Assembly (NCBI RefSeq): GCF_029109325.1
Contig: NZ_JAQKQJ010000021.1
Span: forward strand, 407,389 to 471,388
Direction of reading: 5' to 3'
Length of the DNA: 64,000 nucleotides
DNA from: Nodosilinea sp. PGN35
GTDB lineage: Bacteria > Cyanobacteriota > Cyanobacteriia > Phormidesmidales > Phormidesmidaceae
The notes beneath the pieces are model-generated. The model ran no database searches. It had not been told where the DNA came from and was given only the letters and a program-made list of their open reading frames with translations. The position numbers and the translations under genes are program-made. This document shows positions 49,304 through 59,400 of this stretch, in pieces. The stretch's first letter is position 1. The number at the start of each line of letters is the position of its first letter.

Positions 49304-51054
49304 CCGGGCACCCCTCCTAGCTGAGATTGGCAGATTTCTTGGTAGAGCGCACAGGTGTGCAGCAGCTGCTCGTGGGTGCCAGCATCAATAATCTCACCAG
49401 CATCCATGACAAAAATGCGATCGGCGGTAATGACGGTGCTGATGCGCTGGGCCACAAACACGGTAGTTATGTCATCCATCAAATCGTGAATTGCATCCTG
49501 CACCCGCGCTTCGGTGGCCATATCGAGGGCGCTGGTGCTGTCATCCAGAATGAGAATGGTCGGTTTAACGGTAAGGGCTCTGGCGATGGACAGGCGCTGC
49601 CGTTGCCCGCCCGAAAAATTGGTGCCGCGACGGGCTACGGGGGTATCGTAGCCTTCAGGCATCGTCATGACAAAGGTGTGGGCGTCGGCAGCCTGGGCCG
49701 CTGCCACCATTTCGGCGTCCGTGGCAGCGGGTTTGCCGTAGCAGACATTGTCCCGCACCAGCCCACTGAACAGCACCGACTCTTGTAAGGCAATGCCGAC
49801 GATTTCGTGGAGATCCTGAAGCGCAATATCCCGCACATCCACATCATCAAGGGTGATCCGTCCGTGGGTGACATCGTAAAAGCGGGGAATTAAATTCACC
49901 AGGGTTGACTTACCCGCTCCTGTGGCTCCCAAAAAGGCAACGGTTTGCCCCGGTTCAATGGTCAAATTGATGTTTTTGAGCACCGCCGTGGGCTGCTCAC
50001 CATCCTGGCTGGGATAACTGAACCCGACATTTTCAAAAACGATTTTTCCTTTCGCCCTTTGGGCCGTTAGCCCCACCGGGCGGGGCGGCTGGGGGATGGT
50101 AGGGACGGCATCCAGCACGGCAAACATTCGTTCGGCAGAGGCTTCGGCAGCGGTTAACTGGGGCGTCATAATGGCCAGAATCACCAGTGGCACCAGAATG
50201 GAGGCCAGGTATTGGGTGAAAGCGACCATTTCACCGACGGTGACGTTGCCCTGCATGGCACCATTGCCCCCCACCCAGATGACGGCCGCGATCGCCAGAT
50301 TCATGATGGTCAGCAGGGCTGGTTGGATGAAGGCCGAATACTGCATCGGGTGGAGCGATGCTTGGCGAAAGGCCTGGTTGGCGCGATCGTAGCGGCGGGT
50401 TTCGTAGTCACTCTGCACAAAGGCTTTGACCACCCGAATCCCCGCTAGGGCTTCCTGCAACACGTGGTTGAGGGCATCGAGTTTTTGCTGGCGAATGGCA
50501 AACAGCGGCCCCATCTTGCTGACAAAAAACCACAGCACCGCCACCAGAACCGGAATCAAAACAGCCAGAATCCACAATAGGCTGGGGCTGTTGTAGTAGA
50601 TCAGCAGGAGTGCGCCCACAAACATGACGGGGGCCTGAACCAGGGAGAGGATGACCGACTGCACCACGGTTTGAATGGAGCTGACATCACTGGTCATGCG
50701 CACCATCAGGTCACTGGTGGAGTATTGATCGAGGTTGCCGAAGGAAAAGGTCTGAATTTTTTTGTAGAGAAACATCCGCACGGCATGGGCGGTATGCTCT
50801 GCAAACTGCACGGCATACCAGGCATTGGCAATGGTGAAGATGGCACTCAGCAGGGCAAACGCCACCATCCACAGCACGCTATTGACGGTGGCGTTGCGAT
50901 CGCCCAGCAAAATCCCCTCATCCAGTAACGTCTGGGTCATCAGGGGAATCAGCAGGGTGAAGAGGGTCGCGATCGCCAGCAGCACCTGCGAGACCACGAA
51001 CGGTCGCTCGTAGCCCCGATAAATCGCAATAAACCGCCTTAGATTGGGTAGCAT
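49300..51054 (-). CDS. ABC exporter half-transporter (MdlA-like)
   Basis: 584 residues: six-helix membrane domain (~15-310) and ATPase with FLGATGAGKSTLVNLIPRFYD, ALQESVLFSGLVRDNVCYG, NFSGGQRQRLSIARALTVKPTILILDDSTSALD and VAQRISTV. In this half the residue after Walker B is Asp (LILDDS) rather than Glu, and the H-loop His is Gln (VAQRIS). The partner has DEATS and IAHRLS. This asymmetry, one degenerate and one canonical ATP site, is typical of heterodimeric exporters. It is the upstream gene of the pair, translationally coupled. Confidence 0.94.
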   Translation of the reverse strand: MLPNLRRFIAIYRGYERPFVVSQVLLAIATLFTLLIPLMTQTLLDEGILLGDRNATVNSVLWMVAFALLSAIFTIANAWYAVQFAEHTAHAVRMFLYKKIQTFSFGNLDQYSTSDLMVRMTSDVSSIQTVVQSVILSLVQAPVMFVGALLLIYYNSPSLLWILAVLIPVLVAVLWFFVSKMGPLFAIRQQKLDALNHVLQEALAGIRVVKAFVQSDYETRRYDRANQAFRQASLHPMQYSAFIQPALLTIMNLAIAAVIWVGGNGAMQGNVTVGEMVAFTQYLASILVPLVILAIMTPQLTAAEASAERMFAVLDAVPTIPQPPRPVGLTAQRAKGKIVFENVGFSYPSQDGEQPTAVLKNINLTIEPGQTVAFLGATGAGKSTLVNLIPRFYDVTHGRITLDDVDVRDIALQDLHEIVGIALQESVLFSGLVRDNVCYGKPAATDAEMVAAAQAADAHTFVMTMPEGYDTPVARRGTNFSGGQRQRLSIARALTVKPTILILDDSTSALDMATEARVQDAIHDLMDDITTVFVAQRISTVITADRIFVMDAGEIIDAGTHEQLLHTCALYQEICQSQLGGVPG

Positions 51055-51168
51055 GCTCTGCTTAGGTTGAATTCAGCTATTTCGGTCCCTTGATGCTGGG
51101 GGGCTGCTTGACTCGCGACTGTCAGCCGTTTGAGCCCGAACGGGCTGAGCCAACGTAGCACCGCTTCT

Positions 51169-52266
51169 CTAGTAACTCGTCCAGCCACCATCGGTGGCGT
51201 AGGTACAGCCCGTCAGGTTAGCGGCATCGGGCGACAGGAGAAACAGGATAATTGCCGCCTGCTCCCACACCGTCGATGCCCGGTGCTGAGAATCTGCCGC
51301 CGCCAGAATACTCTGGGTTTTGAGGCCGCCCATCGAACCGCCCTGGCCCGATGCCTTCATCGCTTGGACGAACTCACCCGCCCGCGCCACCATCGGGGTG
51401 TCGGTGGCCGCCATGTTGACGGAGTTAATGCGAATGCCGAAGGGGGCGTAGTCCAATGCAGCATTGCGGGTGAGCCCGGTAACGCCATGCTTGCTGGCGA
51501 CATAGGCGGGGTTGCCCGCCAAACCCGTGAGCCCCGCGATGGAACCAATATTGACGATGGCCCCACCGCGCCCCTGCTGCACGATCTGCCGCAGTTCCGC
51601 ACGCATCGATTTGAACACTCCAGTGGTGTTGGTCGCAACCACCGCCTCCCAATACTCATCGGTGGCTTCGTGGATGGAGTTGGGCAACAGGTTGCGCTGG
51701 CCATTGAAGTTTAATGGCTGGGCCGGATCGCCTCCATCCATCACCCCCGCCGCATTCAAGGCCAGATCTAACCCGCCATAGACCCGCACGGCGTCGGCGA
51801 CGGCGCGATCGCAGACCGCCGTTTCCACCACATTGCCCACGATGGCGATCGCCTGATGGCCTTCGCTTTTGATCTGGCTAATCGTTTCGTTCAGCTCCTT
51901 TGCTTTGCGATCGAGGCCCACCACGTTAGCCCCTTCCCTGGCGGCCCGAATGGCGGTTGCTGCCCCAATACCCGTGGCCGCTCCCGTCACTAGCAGGGTT
52001 TTGCCTTCAAAACGGTTGGGAATGAAATAGTCGGGATGGGTGGGAGTAATATCTACCATTGAGTTTTCTCCAGAAGATGCGGAGTTGGTATTGGCTATTA
52101 AGGTGGGTGAAGCGCCGTCCTGAGCCTGGGCCTGCGGATAAGCAAGGGCAACCGTTGCCAGAAAAGACCCGGCTCCTAAGGCCATAAATTGGCGGCGATT
52201 GAGCCCGTGCAACACCTCTTTAACCCCTGGGTTGTCCAGGTTGAGGCGAGATAAATCAGGTTCCAT
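51169..52266 (-). CDS. Short-chain dehydrogenase/reductase with Tat signal
   Basis: 365 residues. An N-terminal twin-Arg signal (LNRRQFMALGAGSFLATVALAYPQAQAQ, ~23-50) precedes a ~40-residue linker and a classical SDR domain from ~85: LLVTGAATGIGAATAI (NAD(P) motif), LALNAAGV (NAAG), IVNIGSIAGLTG and PAYVASKHGV with the Tyr-x-x-x-Lys pair, NSVNMAATDTPM, and a typical C-terminal TYATDGGWTSY. SDRs are normally cytoplasmic, so export of a folded, cofactor-loaded enzyme is implied. An insert after the NAAG motif (DPAQPLNFNGQRNLLPNSIHEATD) is longer than usual. Substrate unknown. Confidence 0.9.
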   Translation of the reverse strand: MEPDLSRLNLDNPGVKEVLHGLNRRQFMALGAGSFLATVALAYPQAQAQDGASPTLIANTNSASSGENSMVDITPTHPDYFIPNRFEGKTLLVTGAATGIGAATAIRAAREGANVVGLDRKAKELNETISQIKSEGHQAIAIVGNVVETAVCDRAVADAVRVYGGLDLALNAAGVMDGGDPAQPLNFNGQRNLLPNSIHEATDEYWEAVVATNTTGVFKSMRAELRQIVQQGRGGAIVNIGSIAGLTGLAGNPAYVASKHGVTGLTRNAALDYAPFGIRINSVNMAATDTPMVARAGEFVQAMKASGQGGSMGGLKTQSILAAADSQHRASTVWEQAAIILFLLSPDAANLTGCTYATDGGWTSY

Positions 52267-52455
52267 AAAGTTCCATTAAGGGGTTCGCCAGTCGAAGTAA
52301 AAAGGACTTCCTGAGCCCACGGAGAACGCAATCAGCCAGGAAGGAAGCCACTGATTTAGCACTGAACAATATCTCAGCCAAAGGTAAAAAATAAGAGGTA
52401 GTCTAGAGGCAAGATCTACGTCTTAAGGTAGAAGTAGAAAAATAGCATTTAGCCT
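52267..52455. promoter_or_regulatory. Divergent promoter region (SDR / winged-helix regulator)
   Basis: 189 bp between head-to-head genes. An AT-rich stretch (AAAAAATAAGAGGTAGTC) precedes the regulator. No defined operator is seen, although the divergent winged-helix protein is a natural candidate to act here. Confidence 0.4.
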
Positions 52456-53721
52456 ATGAGAATTTTGCTGGTCGAAGCCTCTCACCCCCCCCCGAGACTC
52501 CCCTATACGACCTTGAGTCAGCATAGATTTGTTGTCGATCGAGCCAGCAACAGCGAGGAAGCCTGGGAACTGCTCAGTTCCTTTCTGTACGACCTGCTGC
52601 TGCTGGAGGCGTTCACCCCCTGCTGCGATGGCATCCACCTTTGCCGTCGCCTGCGCAATGTAGGCAATCCAGTGTTGATTCTGCTAATCTTGCCCGCTCT
52701 CACCGGAGGGGATGGGGGTTCTGCCCAGGCAAGCCATCGCATCCAGGGCTTCACCAGCGGTGCCGATGCCTGTCTCACGCAACCCGTTGATGGACAGGAA
52801 TTGCTAGCCCATATCCAAGCGTTGGCCCGACGAGGAGCGCGAAAAGCCAGCCCGGTGCTCTCCTGGGGGCCCGTGTGTCTGCATCCAACTGCCTGCCAGG
52901 TCACCTGCGATGGTCGGGTTTTGACGATCAATCGCAAAGAGTACCAACTTCTGGAACTGTTGTTGAGCCATCCCCGACAGACGTTTTCTCGCGCCGCTAT
53001 CAGCGATCGCCTGTGGCCCCTGGATGAGACATTGCCCACCGATGCCACCATCAAAACCCACATTCGCAATGTTCGTCGCAAGCTAGAGCAGGCTGGGGTT
53101 CAAGACTTCATTCAAACCCATTACGGTCATGGATATCGCCTGAATCCGTCCTATCACGCCAGGGCTGCCCTGGCCAGCGATCAGACCCTTCAACCTGGAG
53201 CCGTCGTAGATACGGTAACCGCCCATGTCTGGCAGGAACTGATGACAGCCAATGCCCGGTTACAAGAGGAAATTGAGCACCGCCAGCGGATTGCCGAACA
53301 GCTAGAACGCTCAGAACGGATGCTGCGCAACGCCCAACAGGTAGCCCAAATTGGCAGTTGGGAGTTTGACATGCAGACCCAAACCACCTACTGGACCGAA
53401 GAACTGTATCGCATCCATGGTCTCGACCCCTCGCAACCCGCCCCCACTCCATCCGAAAACCTAGCCCTGATTCACCCTGACGATCACCCTATTCATACAG
53501 AGGCGATTCTCAAACCAGTGATCAAAGAGGAACCCTTTGAAGCCAATTTACGCATTATTCGTAACGATGGTGAAATTCGCTATGTCAATATTCGAGGAGG
53601 TCCCATCTTCGACGACGAAAGAAGGTTGATAAAGATCGCCGGAACGACGTTTGATATTACTCAATGGGTGGTCAACGATACGTTTTCAACTTTAAGAGCC
53701 GTCTCAGCGCCAGTGGCTTAG
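52456..53721 (+). CDS. Receiver-winged helix-PAS regulator with non-phosphorylatable receiver
   Basis: 421 residues. The receiver (1-120) lacks the active site: Glu51 replaces the phospho-acceptor Asp (LLLLEAFTPCCDG), the acidic pair is reduced to VEASH, and the Lys is Gln109 (CLTQPVD). An OmpR-type winged helix follows (~140-235: NRKEYQLLELLLSHPRQTFSRAAISDRLWP; TDATIKTHIRNVRRKLEQAG; THYGHGYRL), then a coiled coil (~265-295) and a PAS_3 domain (~305-405). OmpR-type regulators normally end after the winged helix, so the PAS tail is unusual and may replace phosphorylation as input. The last ~18 residues after FDITQ look random, suggesting a truncated larger protein. Confidence 0.9.
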   Translation: MRILLVEASHPPPRLPYTTLSQHRFVVDRASNSEEAWELLSSFLYDLLLLEAFTPCCDGIHLCRRLRNVGNPVLILLILPALTGGDGGSAQASHRIQGFTSGADACLTQPVDGQELLAHIQALARRGARKASPVLSWGPVCLHPTACQVTCDGRVLTINRKEYQLLELLLSHPRQTFSRAAISDRLWPLDETLPTDATIKTHIRNVRRKLEQAGVQDFIQTHYGHGYRLNPSYHARAALASDQTLQPGAVVDTVTAHVWQELMTANARLQEEIEHRQRIAEQLERSERMLRNAQQVAQIGSWEFDMQTQTTYWTEELYRIHGLDPSQPAPTPSENLALIHPDDHPIHTEAILKPVIKEEPFEANLRIIRNDGEIRYVNIRGGPIFDDERRLIKIAGTTFDITQWVVNDTFSTLRAVSAPVA

Positions 53722-53776
53722 CGGCTAGCTGGCGCACCATTTCCCAGGGACTTAATAATTGCGCCGGACGCTTCAT

Positions 53777-53879
53777 CATAGCTACAGCCGGTCTGGTTAG
53801 GACAGTTTCCCTAAAACGTTTGAACGTTCAAACGTTTCTGAGATTTCTGATTGTCCTAACCCAGGTGACTAGGGCTATA
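53777..53879. mobile_element. MITE-like element, family D, copy 1
   Basis: About 101-103 bp. Ends read inward ATAGCTACAGCCGGTCTGG and TATAGCCCTAGTCACCTGG, then GTTAGGACA in both. The centre is a perfect 24-bp palindrome built on AAACGTTTGAAC and its complement. It lies between two convergent genes. Confidence 0.75.
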
Positions 53880-53902
53880 AAAACACTCAAACTGTATTCT
53901 TC

Positions 53903-56422
53903 CTACCGATTCAGGCAAAAGTCGGCCTGATTGAGGGTGGCGGGGTAGAGATCGGCAAACCATTTCGTAGAGACCCCATTTTCGCGATCGCTAACCAGGT
54001 ACTGATTGACCAGCGTGCGCCACTGCGGGTCATTGTCGGGCAAAACTAGTCCGTAGAACTCACAGGTCAGGGGCTGTTCCGGCACCAAGGCAAATTCCTC
54101 CAGGGGGTTCCCCGCCAGCCGCAGGGCTGCGTAGGTCAAAATACCATCGCCGACAAAGGCATCGATAGAACCCTGCTGAACAGCTTGAATGGCTCTGCGG
54201 CGTCCTTCTGGCCCTGAGAAGGTCACCCGGTCGGCCCTGGGGTAGGTGGACTGCACAAACTGTTCGGTCGTGGTGTTGCTGAGTATCCCCAGCCGTACCC
54301 CCTCCAGGGGCAGGTTGGGATTGATCGGTTTGGCCTGACCGGCCAGCGTCAGAAATTGGGCGCTGCCCACGAAGATGGGATTGGAGAAAGTAATGCCTGC
54401 CACATCCGAGCGAATGGTGTTGGGGCCGCACTCCAGGTGAACGGTGCCGTCTTGAACCAGGCTGTAGCGATTGTCGAGGGTAGAGGTGAGTTCTACCACC
54501 TGAATAGGGCTCGCCAGAGTTAGGTGGTCTGTCAGGTAGCGGCCCAGGGAGAGAGCCATATCGCCACAGTAGCCATCCCAGGCGTTGTCCCGATTGATGA
54601 AGCCAAAGGGAGCAGCGTCTTTGCGCAGACCCACCTTCAACGTGCCAGTGCGGGCAATTTCGGCCAGAATAGTTTCTTCCCGAGGGGCAGGCAGGGAGGC
54701 GATCGCAGTCGGCATCACGGGGATAGGCGGTGTCCCACCATAGGCCGCTTCAAGCTGGCTGGCGGACAGCTCAGAGATGATATCCACCGCCATGGGCTGC
54801 CCTTCGCTGATGAATTCGCCGTAGCGGGCGGTGAGGTAGGGTAAAAATTCCTTCTGGTCTCGCAGGTAGGCGTTCCAGAAGGCCACGCTGAGGATTTTGT
54901 AGTAGCGGGAACCGACGTCTCGATGTTCTCCTGCCAGCAGCTTAAAGATGCCCCCTGCCCCATCGCGGCCCGGCTTGGAGGTGAAGTGGGTGCCCCCTTC
55001 AAACAGGGCCAGATACTTGGGCTCACTCTGCAACCAGACAAAGGGGTGAATCTGCTCGGTCACCACCGTTGAGACAATGTCATTGCCCCCCGACACCATC
55101 AGCAGCGGCACATCGATCTGGCCAAAGCCTTCGGGGCCGTAGAGCCCACCGCCCAGGGGATGGGCCGCAACGACGGCTTTGATGCGAGGGTCCTTGAGGG
55201 CATAGTTTTGGGGAGGCAAAAATCGGGCGCGACATTCTAAATACAGAGAAAAGTTGAGAATTACGCTCTCCTGGTCGCAGTTTTCCACCAGCCGAGCGTA
55301 GTTGATTTCGGCACCGCCCAGGGCCAGGGCGGTGGAGCCCCCCAGGGAGTCGCCGACAACGCCGATGCGGGTTGGGTCTGCGATCGCGGCCCATTCCCCC
55401 GATTCCGCCGTCAGTTCCTCCAGTCGGTCAATCAGGTACGAAATTTCCTGGGGCCGGTTAACAAACTCCATAGGGCTGAGCAGGGTATTCAGCCGCCCCT
55501 GCAGGTAGGTTTGGCGGTAGGCCAAATCACTCCCCACGTGGTCTGGAATAATGGCGACGAAGCCGTAGGAGGCCAGATGCTCAGCCAGAAACGTGAAACT
55601 CTCTTTGACATCCCCAAACCCGTGGGAAATGATCACGATGGGGGCAGGCCCGCTCAGCCCATTGGGAATGTAAATATCGGAGTCGAAATCGTAGTTAACG
55701 GTCAGGCCCGCTGCCGTTTGTCGCGTAGCGGGATTGGTGACGGTGATCGTGGCCTTTTGAAAGGAATAGGGACCGGGCTGGCTCAGGTCAGGTAATCTGG
55801 CGACATCCAGATCGGCCTCGGTCAGAGCTTCAGCCGCCGCCTGGGCCTGAATCGCCCCATTGGCTGCTCGGTTGTAGCTGAAGTACAGGGACAGTTCCCG
55901 CCGTAGGGCCAGCAAATCCATCAGGTCAATGTCGATGGATTGGGTGGGAAAGGCCCGCAGGGCATCGATCAGGGTCCAGCCCTCCGGGCCAGCGTTGGCG
56001 GCGGCATTGATCACCGCAGCCCGCAGGGCGATCTGCCCGTTGTCGCCGCTGGTCGTCCGTACCACCTTACCGAGGTTGAACAGCACATCTCGCCCCAAAG
56101 GAGAATAGGCGACGTTATCGACCATCACCACATCCAGGGGTAGCTTGAAGTTTAGCCCCGTCCGCAGTTGCGCCAGCAGAGGAGCACTGAGAAAGCGAGC
56201 GTACAGCTTCAACTCAGGCGTGATTTCGCCGGTTGCGGCAAAGGTTTCCAGGGCATCGACCGAGACCGTCAACACCAGCGGCCCGGTGGTATTGATGCGA
56301 ATTTCCTCGGCGCTGTAGCCGGGACGGGGCAGGCTGGCATCGAACAATACGCTGCCGATCGCAAGGGTAGCGGTGGCCAGGCTGGCTGGCAAAAAGCGGC
56401 GGCATCGAGTGGGTTGGGACAT
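53903..56422 (-). CDS. DUF1400 alpha/beta hydrolase fused to periplasmic solute-binding domain
   Basis: 839 residues, exported (signal peptide ~9-37, LPASLATATLAIGSVLFDASLPRPGYSAE). A DUF1400 segment (~38-165) is the usual cyanobacterial hydrolase N-terminus. The alpha/beta hydrolase (~215-560) has PIVIISHGFG, nucleophile Ser359 in VVGDSLGGSTAL, and EGGTHF for the catalytic His region. Stand-alone relatives end near 550. Here, after a linker, residues ~595-835 form a family 3 amino-acid-type binding protein (ILAEIARTGTLKVGLRKDAAPFGFINRDNAWDGYCGDMALSLG; GILSNTTTEQFVQSTYP; IDAFVGDG). Binding and hydrolysis may act on one ligand. No ABC permease is adjacent. Confidence 0.9.
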   Translation of the reverse strand: MSQPTRCRRFLPASLATATLAIGSVLFDASLPRPGYSAEEIRINTTGPLVLTVSVDALETFAATGEITPELKLYARFLSAPLLAQLRTGLNFKLPLDVVMVDNVAYSPLGRDVLFNLGKVVRTTSGDNGQIALRAAVINAAANAGPEGWTLIDALRAFPTQSIDIDLMDLLALRRELSLYFSYNRAANGAIQAQAAAEALTEADLDVARLPDLSQPGPYSFQKATITVTNPATRQTAAGLTVNYDFDSDIYIPNGLSGPAPIVIISHGFGDVKESFTFLAEHLASYGFVAIIPDHVGSDLAYRQTYLQGRLNTLLSPMEFVNRPQEISYLIDRLEELTAESGEWAAIADPTRIGVVGDSLGGSTALALGGAEINYARLVENCDQESVILNFSLYLECRARFLPPQNYALKDPRIKAVVAAHPLGGGLYGPEGFGQIDVPLLMVSGGNDIVSTVVTEQIHPFVWLQSEPKYLALFEGGTHFTSKPGRDGAGGIFKLLAGEHRDVGSRYYKILSVAFWNAYLRDQKEFLPYLTARYGEFISEGQPMAVDIISELSASQLEAAYGGTPPIPVMPTAIASLPAPREETILAEIARTGTLKVGLRKDAAPFGFINRDNAWDGYCGDMALSLGRYLTDHLTLASPIQVVELTSTLDNRYSLVQDGTVHLECGPNTIRSDVAGITFSNPIFVGSAQFLTLAGQAKPINPNLPLEGVRLGILSNTTTEQFVQSTYPRADRVTFSGPEGRRRAIQAVQQGSIDAFVGDGILTYAALRLAGNPLEEFALVPEQPLTCEFYGLVLPDNDPQWRTLVNQYLVSDRENGVSTKWFADLYPATLNQADFCLNR

Positions 56423-56459
56423 ACGATCACTTTGCTCAAAAACGTCAGGGAGCCAATCC

Positions 56460-59400
56460 CTAAAATGCTAGGGGGGCCAGCGGCTCAATATCTGGATTAT
56501 CCCCGCCGAGCTGGTTAGTGCGAAGCATCCAGGCCGTTGCTCCCTGACACAGAAAGCACTCAGTAATGCTGTTGCTGGCCACCCGAGGTAGCATCGTGCG
56601 CCAGCTCACCAGCCCTCGCCCCAGGGTTTTCAGGGGGTCATCTTCCAGGGTGTTGCCCAGAGACGTGGCCTCATTAGCCCAGTCAGCGCGGGCGCTGCCC
56701 CAGGGCATGAGGTGGTGCCGCAAGTCTTTGCCCAATTGTTCTAATTGCTGAAGATCTTTGGCTACATCGGGATTCTGCCGCATCCAGGCTTTGATGTCGG
56801 CCTGGGAGCGATCGGGGTTGGTGCGCACCGATCGAGCCATGTGCTGCAATGCTGCATAGAGACTCTGGTTGGAGTCCTGGGCGCAGTTGTTGGCAGGGCC
56901 AACATAGGTACCGCCACTGCCGTCGCCGATGCGATAGCGGGCGGCCATCACCTCTAGCTGACGAATTAAGACATCCAGGGGCGATCGCTCCTGGCCATCT
57001 TTAACGGGGTAATCGCGGGTAAAGGGGGCGAAGTGAATCAGCGTATCGGCCACGGGGCGAAGGCCAATCCAGCCGAACTGGCGATCGCCCATGTAGCGCG
57101 ACCAGTGCATCGTCCCGGCTACCAAACCGTCGGGGTTTTGGGTATAAATCTGGTGGTAGACAATGTCAAACCGCAGCTCATTGGTGAGCGGTTCCCGTAC
57201 CACGGTGGCGACGCCAAACGAGAAATGCCCGAAGTAAACCGGCCCCTGGGCGGCGGGTTCGGTCTGGTTGCCGCCGATGCCGCCATAGACGTGAACCAAT
57301 AGGGCGCGGGTACCCTCTTTCCAGGCTGGGCATTGCCCAGCTTGAGCATCAGAGCGATACGTCAACTGCACCGAGCCGATCTGCCCCTTTTGCTCCGCCA
57401 ACTGGCTCCAGGCAGCTTGTTTTAAGTAGGTTTTGACTGGTTTGCGCCCCACGATCGCCTGCTCAGGCTCCAGCTGGAACAGGGCACGGGGGGCGATCGC
57501 CCGCACCACGAACTGATTTGCATCGCCCATCGCCCCATAGATATACCAGCCCGTTTCATTCAGGGGCGACTGCTCAATCCCTTCATTGGTGAAGGGGAAC
57601 GTACCGTTTTCATTGGCCACCACCGGGGGCAACCAGACTACTTCTCTAACCCCATCAAACTGCCCGCTGGCTTGGCTGAAGTGAACAACGCGAAACGGTT
57701 CGGGGTTATAGCCATGGTCAATTGAGTTAGGACATTCAGCAATCCCAGGAACGTTCAAACGTTTGAACGTTCCTAAAGAAATTGTCCTAACCAGACTGGC
57801 TAAAGCTATAGCTGCGGCCCCATCCATTGGCCCCAGGAACTTCACCAGGCCGTAGTAAAGCCCGGTAATTTGGATGGGTTCGTGGGCGATGCGTAGGGTA
57901 ACGGGGTAGTGGGAGGCCAAGGGATTGGCAGCAGAAGGCTCTACCTGCACCGGCTCAGGCAGAGCCACCACCATATCGTCATCGGGATGCGCCCCCGCCA
58001 AAGATTCGAGGGGATTGACCCGTTGCCAGTGGTTGAGACGAGTTGGATAGACCCCTCCCCGCTGGCTGTTGTAGGCGGCCTGGGGGCTGAAGTACACATC
58101 CTTGGTCACCTGCTGCCAATAAGCTTTTACATTGGCATCTTCACGCCAGCCCAGGCTGACCACGGTTCCTAGTAGGTGGGCATATTTCTCAGGCGCGTGG
58201 TGAATTTCAAAGGAAATGGTCTGGGGCTGACGCTGATCGGGCTGAGGCAGCAGCAAGCGCCCCATCCAGGGGGCAATGGGCTGGTAGCGATCGGCTGGCA
58301 TGGATGTCTGAATAGGGTAGCATTCAGACCGGTTGAAGGGAGCCTGCCGATAGCGCTCTAAATTGCTGGAAATGTGAGCCGGTTGCAGGTCTTGGAGGGG
58401 GGCTGTGCCCTGAAGAATATCCACCACCCATTGAACGGTCTGTTGTAAGGCAGTACGGCCATCGGGGAGCAGCCGGTCAGGATCCATCACACCGCCGGGA
58501 ACTTGATGTCCGACCGGCCCAAGGTTAATCAGGCTCACTTTTCCCAGGTGCTTGCTGCGGTTCCAGTAGGACAGCGCGGCCAACGTCCATCGTTTTGGGA
58601 AAAAAATCGGGCCAAGGCGTTCGATTTTGTCTTGATCGCCCACCAGATGATAGATGTGTTCCAGCTTAAGAACGTTGTTGTTCCCACTAAAGACCCCAGC
58701 GATCGAAATCAGATTAATCGGATCCGGCAAGACGGCTTTCAGGTAGGGGGCTGCCCCCATAGATATTTGGCCGCCGCCGCTAAAGCCAATCAGGGTAATG
58801 GGAACTCCACTGCCGGGTTGGTAGCCGTGATTGATCAGGCTGTTGTAAATTACCTGCGCCGTGCCCCGATTGTAGATGGGGCCATAGCGCTGATCCGCAG
58901 AAACCCAGACGACAAAGACATTACGCAGATTAATTAGAAAGGCCAGCAAGCTACCCTTTTGGCTGAATTGAAGCCGATTGACCCAGTTCCAGAACCAGGC
59001 AAAGGGCCGCTCCTCGCTGGTCAGGGGTCGATTGACGGGAGAGTAGGGCATCAAGCCCCGGATAATTTGAATGTCATCGGGAAGCCCTCGGGCTAGCTCA
59101 TCTAAAAAACCTTCCACATCCGGCAGGTAGTCAAAGGTAGATTGACCAATACCATCCAGATAAACAACGTAATGCGAAGGGGGAGTATCGCTGGCCATCT
59201 GCTTTTGTAATGAACCTAAATTTTCAGCGGTGGCCTGGATTGGATCACCGTACCAGCCTGCCCACCAGCCCAGGGCTTCCAGCGGCATCAGCAAAACCGT
59301 TACCAGCAGGGCAATCAACCCCATGCCCACCAGGTCGATAACCAGCCGGGCTGTGATGGTCATTGCAGCCAAGGCCGCCTGAACCAGGGGCACCAGCAGC

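Noticed and set aside
53664..53930. 88-codon plus-strand frame overlapping the regulator 3' end
   Set aside because: Half of it translates a family D element; the rest has no recognisable features. It may include the original regulator tail in another frame, but this cannot be shown.
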